Assembly: GCA_903916195.1 (NCBI GenBank)
Contig: CAIWVP010000111.1
Location: 66,530-130,529, forward strand
Direction of reading: 5' to 3'
Origin: an uncultured Verrucomicrobiota bacterium
Lineage (GTDB): Bacteria > Verrucomicrobiota > Verrucomicrobiia > Limisphaerales > UBA9464
DNA length: 64,000 nt
A model generated the notes under the pieces. It had not been told where the DNA came from. It saw only the letters and a list, made by a program, of their open reading frames with translations, and made no database searches. Both the position numbers and the translations under genes were made by a program. Numbering within the stretch: position 1 is the stretch's first letter; every line of letters starts with the position of its first letter. Positions 8,803 through 16,970 of this stretch are shown here, piece by piece.

Positions 8803-10711
8803 CGTGGCCCACGAGCCCACCAGCACCGTCGACGCGCCGTGGCGGCCGATGATGGCGCGCGCCGCCGTCTGCACGTTCGCGACGGTCGCGGCTTGGGCGC
8901 TGCATCCCGGCTTCAACGCCCCGGGCCACGTCGCCTTCACCCTCGCCTACGTCAGCGGTGCCTGGGATCTGACCCTCGCCGTCTGGGAGGACCTGCGCCG
9001 GCTCCGCTTCAACACGCAGTTCCTCATGCTGCTCGTGGCGGCCGGCGCGGCGGCCATCGGCGCCTGGAGCGAGGGCGCGCTGCTGCTCATCCTCTTCTCT
9101 TGGTCCGCGGCGATGGAGACCTTCGCCGCCGGTCGCACCCAACGCGAGATCAGCGCGCTGCTGAAAGGCGCGCCGAAGACCGCCCGTCTGCTCGACGGAG
9201 AGAAGGAGCACGAGGTCACCGTCGAGTCGCTCAAGCCGGGCGATGTCATCCGCGTCACCGCCGGTGAACAGGTGCCGGTGGATCTCGAGGTCACGCTCGG
9301 CCGGAGCGCCTGCGACGAGTCCACGCTCACCGGCGAGGCCGAGCCGATCGCCAAGGCCCCGGGCGACACCGCGCTCGCCGGCACGCTGAACCTCTGGGGG
9401 GTCGTCGAGGGCCGCGTCCTGCGCGCCGCCGGCGACAGCGCGCTCCAGCGCATCATCCGGCTCATCCACGACGCGCAGCAGCAGAAGGCCCCGACCCAGC
9501 GCTTCACCGACCGTTTCGGCACCGGCTACACCATGGCGGTCATCGCCGGCTGCATCGCGATGTTCCTCGTGGCGTGGCTGGTCACCGGTGCCCCGCCGTG
9601 GATCTCGGCGGAGAACCATCGCAGCGCCTTCTACCGTGCGATGACGCTGCTGGTGGTCCTCTCGCCCTGTGCGCTGGTGCTGTCCGTGCCTTCGGCGATC
9701 CTGTCGGCCATCGCCTGCGGCGCGCGCCACGGCGTCCTGTTCCGCGGCGGCAGCGCCGTCGAGATGCTCGCCGATGTCCGCGTGGTGGCGATGGACAAGA
9801 CCGGGACGCTGACCGAAGGCGTGATGCACCTCGCGGGGGTCGAGATCCTCCGCGGCAGCGAGGCCGATGTGCTCGCGGCGGCCGGCAGCATCGCGAAGAT
9901 CTCCAACCATCCCGTCTCCCGCGCCATCGCCCGCGAAGCGGTGGACCGCGGCGCGGCACTCGGACCGGTCGAGGCCACCGAGACCATCGCCGGCAAGGGC
10001 GTGCGCGGACGTTGGCGCGGCCAGGCCATCGCGCTCGGCAACCGGGAGCTGATGGCCGACAGCGGCGTCACGTCGGTCGACCTGTCCTCGCTCCCGCCGG
10101 TCGTGGACGCCAACGAGACCTGGCTCGCCGGCGACGGATTGCTCGGCCGGTTGCAGTTGCGCGACACGCTCCGCCCCGGGTCCCGCGCCTTGGTCACCCG
10201 GCTGCAAGAGGAGGGTTTGCGGATCGTGATGCTCACCGGCGACCGCGCCGGGGCGGCGACCAAGATCGCGGAGGAGGCCGGGGTCGGCGAGGTGCGCAGC
10301 CAGTTGAAGCCCGAGCACAAGGTCGCCGCGGTGCAGGAGCTCAAGGCCGGCGGCACCGTGCGCGTCGCGATGGTCGGCGACGGCGTGAACGACGCCCCCG
10401 TGCTCGCCGCCGCCGATGTCGGCGTGGCGATGGGCGCGCGCGGATCCGACGCCGCGCTGGAGCAGGCCGATGTCGTGCTGATGAACGACCGGCTGGAGAA
10501 CTTTGTCTTCGCCCGCGACCTCAGCCTGCGCGCCCGGAGCGTCATCCGCCAGAACCTGGTCCTCTCGCTCGGCACCATGCTGGTGATGGCCGGGTTGTCG
10601 GTGGTGTCCTCCAAGATCCCGTTGTCCCTCGGCGTCGCCGCGCACGAGGGCAGCACCGTCATCGTCGTGTTGAACAGCCTGCGCCTGCTCTTCCCGCCGA
10701 AGGGGCGGTGA
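8780..10711 (+). CDS. Heavy-metal P1B-type ATPase (SPC-motif, P1B-4-like)
   Basis: 643 aa if the GTG at 8780 is used, which overlaps the regulator gene by 23 nt. A GTG at 8804 and an ATG at 8849 are alternatives and none has a clear ribosome-binding site. Motifs are complete: TLTGEAEP in the actuator domain, SPCAL near residue 295 in the ion-path helix, phosphorylated DKTGT near residue 339, the HP motif in ISNHPVSRAI, and GDGVNDAP. SPC in place of CPC marks the P1B-4 group, members of which export cobalt, zinc or iron. There is no N-terminal metal-binding domain. It is an inner-membrane efflux pump by family. A small Cys-rich ORF is coupled downstream through GTGA. Confidence 0.85.
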   Translation: MDGSPRIDVAHEPTSTVDAPWRPMMARAAVCTFATVAAWALHPGFNAPGHVAFTLAYVSGAWDLTLAVWEDLRRLRFNTQFLMLLVAAGAAAIGAWSEGALLLILFSWSAAMETFAAGRTQREISALLKGAPKTARLLDGEKEHEVTVESLKPGDVIRVTAGEQVPVDLEVTLGRSACDESTLTGEAEPIAKAPGDTALAGTLNLWGVVEGRVLRAAGDSALQRIIRLIHDAQQQKAPTQRFTDRFGTGYTMAVIAGCIAMFLVAWLVTGAPPWISAENHRSAFYRAMTLLVVLSPCALVLSVPSAILSAIACGARHGVLFRGGSAVEMLADVRVVAMDKTGTLTEGVMHLAGVEILRGSEADVLAAAGSIAKISNHPVSRAIAREAVDRGAALGPVEATETIAGKGVRGRWRGQAIALGNRELMADSGVTSVDLSSLPPVVDANETWLAGDGLLGRLQLRDTLRPGSRALVTRLQEEGLRIVMLTGDRAGAATKIAEEAGVGEVRSQLKPEHKVAAVQELKAGGTVRVAMVGDGVNDAPVLAAADVGVAMGARGSDAALEQADVVLMNDRLENFVFARDLSLRARSVIRQNLVLSLGTMLVMAGLSVVSSKIPLSLGVAAHEGSTVIVVLNSLRLLFPPKGR

Positions 10712-10986
10712 ATCCCGCCCGGGAGGGCAAGTTCCGGCTCTCACCGGCCAAGGTCGGTGGGGCGGACGCAGGGTGGACCGTGTCCACTGCACCCGTGAAC
10801 ATCGCCGAACCTGTCACCCCCGCGTCGGACGCTGCCGTGGATGGATCCTTCGAAGCCGCGGCGCCGCTGCCGGCCAGCCGACCGGGTGATGCCGTGGTCC
10901 GGAGTCTTGAGGAGCACGACCACGACGAATCCGGCTGCGTCTGCCGCAACTGCTCCGGCAAGGGAGCCTGCGGACGGAACCGTTGA
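10708..10986 (+). CDS. Small protein with Cys-rich C-terminus, coupled to the P-type ATPase gene
   Basis: 92 aa from the GTG at 10708, which overlaps the ATPase stop as GTGA. In-frame GTGs at 10780 and 10795 would give shorter proteins, and the one at 10780 has an AGGG upstream. I recognise no family. The middle is Ala/Pro rich and probably unstructured. The last 25 residues hold HDHDESGCVCRNCSGKGACG, a C-x-C-x2-C-x6-C cluster beside His/Asp residues that looks able to bind a soft or transition metal. The position after a metal exporter suggests a metal-handling accessory protein, which is inference. Confidence 0.5.
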   Translation: MNPAREGKFRLSPAKVGGADAGWTVSTAPVNIAEPVTPASDAAVDGSFEAAAPLPASRPGDAVVRSLEEHDHDESGCVCRNCSGKGACGRNR

Positions 10987-10994
10987 GCCGCGCC

Positions 10995-11675
10995 TCAGTG
11001 GCAGTGGGCGCAGGTGCCGGCGGCGAGGTCGGGGCTGAGGTAGGGGATGCCCAGCGCGAGACCGCGCAGGACGAGCAGCGCGCCCACGACCGCGAGCGAG
11101 AGGGGCGCGAGCTGCTGCAGCTTGAAGCGCAGCGCGATGGGGAGCGCTTTGCCGGAGAGCCCGATGCCCAGCATCAGCGGCACGGTGCCGAGACCGAACA
11201 ACGCCATGTAGGCCGCGCCCGACCCGAGGCTGCCGGTCGCGGCGGCTCCGGTGCACGCGGCATAGACGAGGCCGCAGGGCAGCAGTCCGTTGAGCAGTCC
11301 CATCAGGCCGAGCGAACCCAGCGTGCGGCGGCGCAACAGCGCGCCGAAGCCGGACTTGAGCCACCCCACCGCCTTCACCATCGGCGTGCCCAGACCGGTC
11401 CGGGTCGATAGAAGCAGGCCGGCGAGGATGACGCAGCCGGCGCCGAGGGAGAGCCAGCGTTGGACGCCGATCAGCGCGAGTGATTTCCCCAAGAGCCCGA
11501 AGACCACGCCGAGCAGCGAGTAGGTCGCGAGGCGGCCGAGGTTGTACGCGAGGCGGCCGGTGACGTAGCCGACCGGGCCGGTGCCCGTCGCGGGCAACGC
11601 GAGCGCGAGCGGTCCGCACATGCCCGCGCAATGCAGGCTGCCGGCGAGGCCGAGGAGGAAGGCGGTCCAGAGCAT
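10995..11675 (-). CDS. SafE/TauE-like membrane protein of the cbb3 assembly cluster (COG2836 type)
   Basis: 226 aa with about six hydrophobic helices. The start GLAGSLHCAGMCGPLALAL contains the HCxGMCG motif that defines the COG2836 branch, commonly found beside ccoGHIS and thought to help copper delivery for cbb3 oxidase. A second Pro-Cys helix (LLNGLLPCGLVYAACTGA) follows. The protein ends with TCAHCH, a CxxCH-like tail that may bind copper instead of haem, since it lies at the extreme C-terminus. It is 14 nt after ccoH on the same strand and is the last gene of the cco cluster. Confidence 0.75.
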   Translation of the reverse strand: MLWTAFLLGLAGSLHCAGMCGPLALALPATGTGPVGYVTGRLAYNLGRLATYSLLGVVFGLLGKSLALIGVQRWLSLGAGCVILAGLLLSTRTGLGTPMVKAVGWLKSGFGALLRRRTLGSLGLMGLLNGLLPCGLVYAACTGAAATGSLGSGAAYMALFGLGTVPLMLGIGLSGKALPIALRFKLQQLAPLSLAVVGALLVLRGLALGIPYLSPDLAAGTCAHCH

Positions 11676-11689
11676 GGGTCAGGGTGGGC

Positions 11690-12163
11690 CTACGGGATGA
11701 TGAGGGTCTCGTCGCGGAAGAAATCCTCGGTGCCGACGGTCCACGCCACGCGGGCCTTCCAAAGTCCGGACCGGAGACCGGGGACGGCGAGCTGCTGCGT
11801 GCCGGTCGCATCGACCGCGAGCTTCATCTCCTGGTCGAGTTTGGCATCGCTCGGGCGATAGAGCCGGATGGTGCCGGCGGGATGCTTCGCGGCATGGGTG
11901 GCCGGGAGCGTCACGCTGATCCGGCCTGCGCCATGGACGATGGCGACCTGGCCTCCGAACGCCTGGGCCCGTTTGGTGGAATCGATGCGCTGTTGGAAGC
12001 GCATCTCCTGGTCGTAGTAATCCTTGCCGACGAGCTCCATGTCCTGGCTGAGCGACCAGATGACGAAGCTGGCGATCACCGTGATGAGCACGGCGAAGAA
12101 CGCGATGAGCGCGTAGGGCCAAGGGTTGAAGGCAGGTCGGGGCTGAGCGGCGGCGGCGTTCAT
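11690..12163 (-). CDS. ccoH: FixH/CcoH family cbb3 oxidase assembly protein
   Basis: 157 aa with one N-terminal membrane helix (YALIAFFAVLITVIASFVIW) followed by a periplasmic beta-rich domain starting DMELVGKDYYDQEMRFQQ. The K-D-Y-Y pattern after a single helix is the FixH hallmark. FixH/CcoH takes part in maturation or stability of the cbb3-type oxidase. It is separated from ccoG by 182 nt, unlike the tight spacing of the rest of the cluster, so it and the SafE-like gene may have an extra promoter. The ATG at 12163 lacks a strong ribosome-binding site. Confidence 0.8.
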   Translation of the reverse strand: MNAAAAQPRPAFNPWPYALIAFFAVLITVIASFVIWSLSQDMELVGKDYYDQEMRFQQRIDSTKRAQAFGGQVAIVHGAGRISVTLPATHAAKHPAGTIRLYRPSDAKLDQEMKLAVDATGTQQLAVPGLRSGLWKARVAWTVGTEDFFRDETLIIP

Positions 12164-12345
12164 GAGAGTCAGGGGAGGATCGCTTCCAAGATGGGGAGGG
12201 TCGCGCTGCTGCGCGGCCGTGATGTGGCCGGCCGCCGGCGAAGCACCGCGGGCAGCCCGGTGGGCCGGAAGCCTGCTCCGCTCGTTCCGGCCGTAGTTTC
12301 CGTGGCGCGGCGGCGCCGTCCTACGTTGTGCGCGGCGTCCATGGG

Positions 12346-13806
12346 TTATTTTCGCGGACCGATGAAGGCGGTCTCCACGGTCTCGATGCGTTTGCCGTCG
12401 GCATAGACGCCGATGGCGAGCGGGGTGGTGGAGCTGGTGAGATGTTTTGGGTCGAGCTCCACGAGCACGGAGGTCTCGGCGAGCTGGTCGCCCGGTACGA
12501 TGAAGTCCTTCGCGCCGAGCACGACGACCTTGCCCTCGTCGCGGTCGAGGTGGAACTGCACCGAGAGGTCGCGGTGGGTCTTGTTGATGACCTTCACCGT
12601 GTAGAGGTTGCTGATGCGGCCTTCGCCAGCTTGCTGGAACAGCGTGCCGGGCGCGCGCAGGAAGATCGCCTGCACGTCGGCCCGGGTGAGCACCAAGAAG
12701 ACGAAGAGCGCGATCAGACCGGTGAGGATGACGGCATAGAGCTTCATCCGGTGGGTGAAGCGGAGGGGGTGGCCGTGGTCGATGCCGTCGGACGAGGCGT
12801 AGCGGATGAGGCCGCCCGGCCGCCCGACCTTTTCCATCACGGCGTCGCAGGCGTCGATGCAGGCGGTGCAGTTGACGCACTCCATCTGGATGCCGTCGCG
12901 GATGTCGATGCCGGTGGGGCACACGGCGACGCACTGGTGGCAGTCCACGCAGTCGCCCTTCGCCTCGGCGCGCCGCAGCTCCAGTCGTTGGTCGCGCTTC
13001 CACGGGGCGCGCTGCTCGCCGCGCTTGTGGTCGTAGGCCACCACCATGGTGTTCTCATCGAGCAGCGCGGACTGGAAGCGGCCGTAGGGGCAGATGAAGG
13101 TGCAGGCCTGCTCGCGGAAGCGCGCGAAGATGGCGTAGAACACCAAGGTGAAGAGCACCATGGCCCCGAGGCCGACGAGATGGTTCTTCGGGTCGTCGGC
13201 GATGATGTGCCGCAGGTCGTCGCTGCCGATGATGTAGCTCAGCAGCGTGTTCCCGATGAGGAACGACAGCCCGAAGAACACGGCGTGCTTGAGCAGCTTC
13301 TTCGCGGTCTTCGCGGCGGTCCACGGCGCGGCGTCGAGGGCGCGCTGCTGGTGGGCATCGCCCTCGATGAGGTATTCGAGCTTCCGGAAGACCATCTCCA
13401 TCATGATGGTCTGCGGGCAGGTCCAGCCGCACCACAGCCGGCCGAACGCCGTCGTGAAGATCATGATGCCGGCGAAGAACGTCAGCATCGCGACCGCGAA
13501 GATGATGCCGTCCTCCGGCCAGAAGATATGGCCGAGGATGGCGAACCGCCGCTCCACGATGTTGAACATCAGGAGCGGGTTGCCGTTGATCCGGATGAAC
13601 GGGCCCGCGAACATCCCGCCGATGAGCGCCCAGCTCATCCAGGTCCGCCAACGATACCATTTCCCGGCGGGTTGCTTGGCATGGACCCAACGGCGGCGGC
13701 CGTCCTTGTGGGCGGTCGCGAGATGCTCGCGGAAGTCCTGCCAGTCCACCTCGCGGGCCGCGGTCTGCGGGCCGGCCGGCCCGGGTTGGTCGACAGGTCC
13801 GCTCAC
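12346..13806 (-). CDS. ccoG: cbb3 oxidase accessory protein CcoG (FixG), polyferredoxin-like
   Basis: 486 aa from GTG at 13806, which overlaps the ccoP stop as GTGA. Several membrane helices in the first half include WCGWTCPQTIMMEMVFRKLE and CTFICPYGRFQSALLD. Two 4Fe-4S motifs follow: CVDCHQCVAVCPTGIDIR and CVNCTACIDACDAVM. The C-terminal periplasmic Ig-like domain includes VKVINKTHRD. This is the full CcoG/RdxA arrangement. Family members are linked to cuprous copper supply to the cbb3 oxidase. The gene lies directly after the structural cco genes as expected. Confidence 0.93.
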   Translation of the reverse strand: MSGPVDQPGPAGPQTAAREVDWQDFREHLATAHKDGRRRWVHAKQPAGKWYRWRTWMSWALIGGMFAGPFIRINGNPLLMFNIVERRFAILGHIFWPEDGIIFAVAMLTFFAGIMIFTTAFGRLWCGWTCPQTIMMEMVFRKLEYLIEGDAHQQRALDAAPWTAAKTAKKLLKHAVFFGLSFLIGNTLLSYIIGSDDLRHIIADDPKNHLVGLGAMVLFTLVFYAIFARFREQACTFICPYGRFQSALLDENTMVVAYDHKRGEQRAPWKRDQRLELRRAEAKGDCVDCHQCVAVCPTGIDIRDGIQMECVNCTACIDACDAVMEKVGRPGGLIRYASSDGIDHGHPLRFTHRMKLYAVILTGLIALFVFLVLTRADVQAIFLRAPGTLFQQAGEGRISNLYTVKVINKTHRDLSVQFHLDRDEGKVVVLGAKDFIVPGDQLAETSVLVELDPKHLTSSTTPLAIGVYADGKRIETVETAFIGPRK

Positions 13807-14399
13807 TCGAACACCTCGGTCGGGACCGGGGCCTGGTCCTCGCGGATCTTGGGGTTGGGCGGATGGGTGCCGCGCAACGTGAAGATGTAGCTGGCCACGG
13901 CGTGGATGTCGGACGGCGTCAGCACGCCCTTCCAGGTGAGCATGCCTTTCTCGGGCACGCCGGTGATGACGATCTTCAGGTTGTCGCCGAACTTGTCGCC
14001 ATGGATCCAGTAGTCGTCGCAGAGGTTCGGTCCGACCAACCCGCCGCCGTCGTTGCGGTGGCAGGGCGCGCAGTAGGTCGTGAACACCTGGCCGCCTTTC
14101 GCGAGCACGACCAGGTCCCTCGACGGCTCCAGCGATCCAAGCGTCGATTCGAACTTCTGCTGCGCGGCGTCCTTGATGGCATCGCCGAGGGTCATCTCCT
14201 TGGTGTAGGCGGCGATCTGGAGGTCGCCTTTGCCCAGCACGTGGTAGTAGCCCATGTAGAGCAAGGCGAAGAGCGTGCAGAGGTAGAACAGCCACACCCA
14301 CCAGCGGGGCAGGTTGTTGTCGAGCTCCTGGATGCCGTCGTATTCGTGGTCGAGCAGCAACGGGTCCTGGTCCTGCTTCCGGTCCTTGGGGTCATTCAT
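13803..14399 (-). CDS. ccoP: cbb3-type cytochrome c oxidase subunit III, mono-haem (CcoP)
   Basis: 198 aa. The N-terminal FixP-like part has the acidic DHEYDGIQELDNNLPRWW lead into one membrane helix (VWLFYLCTLFALLYMGYYHV), followed by a single c-type haem domain with YCAPCH and a later LTPSDIHAVASYIFTLRG. Canonical proteobacterial CcoP has two haems and about 300 aa; this short mono-haem form goes with CcoN-CcoO fusions in other phyla. It would accept electrons from soluble cytochrome c or ACIII. GGAG precedes the ATG, and the start overlaps the end of ccoQ by 8 nt. Confidence 0.9.
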   Translation of the reverse strand: MNDPKDRKQDQDPLLLDHEYDGIQELDNNLPRWWVWLFYLCTLFALLYMGYYHVLGKGDLQIAAYTKEMTLGDAIKDAAQQKFESTLGSLEPSRDLVVLAKGGQVFTTYCAPCHRNDGGGLVGPNLCDDYWIHGDKFGDNLKIVITGVPEKGMLTWKGVLTPSDIHAVASYIFTLRGTHPPNPKIREDQAPVPTEVFE

Positions 14400-14592
14400 G
14401 GCGGGGTTCTCCTTCGATGGAGGTGAGGGCGCGGTCATCGGCGAGGGGCAGGGCGCCCATCGCGTCCATCAGGGACCTCCGTTGGGCGAAGGTCCAGATG
14501 AGCGCGCCGATGAAGACGGCGAAGAAGAGGCAGACCGAGATGACGCCGTAGAGTCCGACGCCGCCGAGGTCGCTGAGAACGTTCTTGATCAT
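14392..14592 (-). CDS. ccoQ: CcoQ/FixQ-like small cbb3 oxidase subunit
   Basis: 66 aa with one membrane helix (VGLYGVISVCLFFAVFIGAL) and a short charged tail, placed between ccoNO and ccoP as FixQ usually is. Such subunits stabilise the oxidase complex. Identification rests mainly on position, length and topology; the sequence is too short for a motif. It starts 6 nt after the ccoNO stop and its last codons overlap the start of ccoP. Confidence 0.8.
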   Translation of the reverse strand: MIKNVLSDLGGVGLYGVISVCLFFAVFIGALIWTFAQRRSLMDAMGALPLADDRALTSIEGEPRHE

Positions 14593-14598
14593 GATCGG

Positions 14599-16779
14599 TC
14601 AGCGGCCGGGGTTGAGGTTGGAGGCGGTCGCGGGAGCGGCGGTCGGCGGGCCCTCCGCGGTCTTGGGCGCGGTCTTGATGTCGGTGCCGAGACGCTGCAG
14701 GTAGGCGATGAGGCCGATGATCTCGGAATCCGGCGGCGCGTTGCTGATCGAGCCGATGCGGAGGTTGGCGACGATCTTCTTCGCCTGCGCGGCGAGGTCC
14801 TTCTGGGCCGGACCGTTCTCGAAGCCGGCGGGATAAGGCACGCCGATCTTGCGCAACGCGGAGAGGCGGGACGGGAGCGCGTTGGTCTCCAGGTTCTGGG
14901 TCAGCAGCCACGGATAGGGCGGCATGATGGATCCCGGCGAGGTGGAGCGCGGGTTCTCCATGTGGTTGTAGTGCCACGCGTCGGGATACTTGCCGCCCTC
15001 GCGGTGGAGGTCCGGTCCCGTCCGCTTGGAGCCCCAGAGGAACGGGTGGTCGAACACGAACTCGCCGGCCTTGGAGTACTCGCCGTAGCGCTCGGTCTCG
15101 CTGCGGAACGGCCGGATCATCTGCGAGTGGCAGCCCACGCAGCCCTCGCGGATGTAGATGTCGCGGCCGAGCACCTCGAGCGGCGTGTAGGGCTTGACGC
15201 TGGAGAGGGTCGGGACGTTGTGCTTGATGAGGAACATCGGGATGATCTCGACCAATCCACCGATGGCGACGGCGACGGTCGCGAGCACGGTGAGGAGCAC
15301 GGGCTTCGATTCGAGCCAGCGGTGGCCCTTCTCCGCCGGGGCCTGCGGGTCGTCGGCGAGCGAGGCGGCCCGGGCCTCGGTGTCCGGCTCGAACACGCCG
15401 CTCTTCGCCGTCTTGTAGAGGTTGTAGGCGCCGATGGCCGTGCCGAGGATGTAGAGCGAGCCGCCGATGGCGCGCAGGCGGTACATCGGGACGATCTGCA
15501 GCACCGTCTCGAGGAAGTTCGGGTACTGGAGGAAGCCGTCCTTGGTGAACTGCTTCCACATCAGGCCCTGCGTCACGCCGGCCCAATACATCGGGACGGC
15601 GTAGAACATGATCCCCAGCAACCCGAGCCAGAAGTGCCAGTTGGCGAGCTTCACCGAATAGAGCGACGTGCGGTAGAGGCGCGGGAAGAGGTAGTACAGC
15701 ATCGAGAACGTCATGAAGCCGTTCCAGCCGAGCGCGCCGGTGTGGACGTGGGCGATGGTCCAGTCGGTGTAGTGCGAGAGCGAGTTCACCGACTTGATGG
15801 ACAGCATCGGGCCTTCGAGCGTCGCCATGCCGTAGGCGGTGACCGCCACGACCATGAACTTGAGCATCGGGTCCTGGCGGACCTTGTCCCAGGCGCCCCG
15901 GAGGGTGAGCAGGCCGTTCAGCATGCCGCCCCAGGACGGCGCGACCAGCATCACGCTGAACACCATGCCGAGCGACTGCGCCCAGTCGGGCAGCGCGGTG
16001 TAGAGCAGATGGTGCGGACCGGCCCAGATGTAGAGGAAGATGAGCGCCCAGAAATGGATGATCGAGAGCCGGTAGCTGAACACCGGGCGGTTGGCGGCCT
16101 TGGGCAGGAAGTAGTACATCAGGCCCAGGTAGGGCGTGGTGAGGAAGAACGCGACGGCGTTGTGGCCGTACCACCACTGCACCAGCGCATCCTGCACGCC
16201 GGCGTAGACCGAGTAGCTCTTGAACGGCCCGGCGGGCATCTCCAACGAGTTGACGATGTGGAGCACCGCGACCGTGAGCGCCGTGGCGATGTAGAACCAG
16301 ATGGCGACGTAGAGATGCTTCTCGCGGCGCCGGATGATGGTGCCGAGCAGGTTCACCGTGAATGCCACCCAGATGAGCGCGATGGCGATGTCGATGGGCC
16401 ATTCCAGCTCCGCGTACTCCTTGCTGGTGGTCAGGCCGAGCGGGAGCGTGACGGCGGCGGCGACGATGATGGCGTTCCAGCCCCAGAAGTTGATCCAGCT
16501 CAGCGCATCGCTGAACATGCGCGCCTTGCAGAGCCGCTGGAGCGAATAGTAGATGCCCATGAACATGCCGTTGCCCACGAAGGCGAAGATCACCGCGTTC
16601 GTGTGCAACGGCCGCAGCCGGCCGAAGCTGACGAACTGCAGGCTGAGGTTCGCCTCGGGCCAGAACAGCTGGATGGCCGCCAGCAGACCGGCACTCATGC
16701 CCACCAGGCCCCATATGACCGTCGCGATGGCGAACGCGCGCACGATCCGGTTGTCGTATCTGAATGTCTCGATCTTCAT
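14599..16779 (-). CDS. ccoN: cbb3-type oxidase subunits I and II fused (CcoNO)
   Basis: 726 aa. Residues 1-460 are CcoN with about 12 membrane helices and all metal ligands: H59 in FGRLRPLHTN, H206 in WWYGHN, H256-H257 in GPHH, and H344 and H346 in IAHVHTGALGWNG. Residues about 490-726 are CcoO with a membrane helix and haem site CVGCH at 547-551 followed by SQMIRPF. This is the catalytic core that reduces oxygen at the haem b3-CuB site. The fusion avoids a separate ccoO gene and is known from Bacteroidetes and relatives. It starts 2 nt after the ccoS stop, within a tightly packed operon. Confidence 0.95.
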   Translation of the reverse strand: MKIETFRYDNRIVRAFAIATVIWGLVGMSAGLLAAIQLFWPEANLSLQFVSFGRLRPLHTNAVIFAFVGNGMFMGIYYSLQRLCKARMFSDALSWINFWGWNAIIVAAAVTLPLGLTTSKEYAELEWPIDIAIALIWVAFTVNLLGTIIRRREKHLYVAIWFYIATALTVAVLHIVNSLEMPAGPFKSYSVYAGVQDALVQWWYGHNAVAFFLTTPYLGLMYYFLPKAANRPVFSYRLSIIHFWALIFLYIWAGPHHLLYTALPDWAQSLGMVFSVMLVAPSWGGMLNGLLTLRGAWDKVRQDPMLKFMVVAVTAYGMATLEGPMLSIKSVNSLSHYTDWTIAHVHTGALGWNGFMTFSMLYYLFPRLYRTSLYSVKLANWHFWLGLLGIMFYAVPMYWAGVTQGLMWKQFTKDGFLQYPNFLETVLQIVPMYRLRAIGGSLYILGTAIGAYNLYKTAKSGVFEPDTEARAASLADDPQAPAEKGHRWLESKPVLLTVLATVAVAIGGLVEIIPMFLIKHNVPTLSSVKPYTPLEVLGRDIYIREGCVGCHSQMIRPFRSETERYGEYSKAGEFVFDHPFLWGSKRTGPDLHREGGKYPDAWHYNHMENPRSTSPGSIMPPYPWLLTQNLETNALPSRLSALRKIGVPYPAGFENGPAQKDLAAQAKKIVANLRIGSISNAPPDSEIIGLIAYLQRLGTDIKTAPKTAEGPPTAAPATASNLNPGR

Positions 16780-16781
16780 CT

Positions 16782-16970
16782 TCAGTTCTCTTGGTTGGTC
16801 TCGGGTAAAGGGGACTTGTCGATCGGGCCCGGGTCGTCCTCGGCGAGCATCCGGAGCGGGGGCGTGCCGGTGTCCTCGAACTGGCCGGCGCGGACCGCCC
16901 AGATGAAGCCGCCCAGGAACACCGTCGCGACGGCGAGGCTCGCGAGCATGAGGAGCAGGATGACGTTCAT
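16782..16970 (-). CDS. ccoS: cbb3 oxidase maturation protein CcoS
   Basis: 62 aa. One N-terminal membrane helix (MNVILLLMLASLAVATVFLG, then GFIWAVRAGQFED) is followed by a short tail with PPLRML. The W-A-V-x-x-G-Q-F/Y-D/E-D motif after the helix is the CcoS signature. It is required in other bacteria for cofactor insertion into cbb3 oxidase. The ATG at 16970 overlaps the ccoI stop as ATGA. Confidence 0.92.
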   Translation of the reverse strand: MNVILLLMLASLAVATVFLGGFIWAVRAGQFEDTGTPPLRMLAEDDPGPIDKSPLPETNQEN

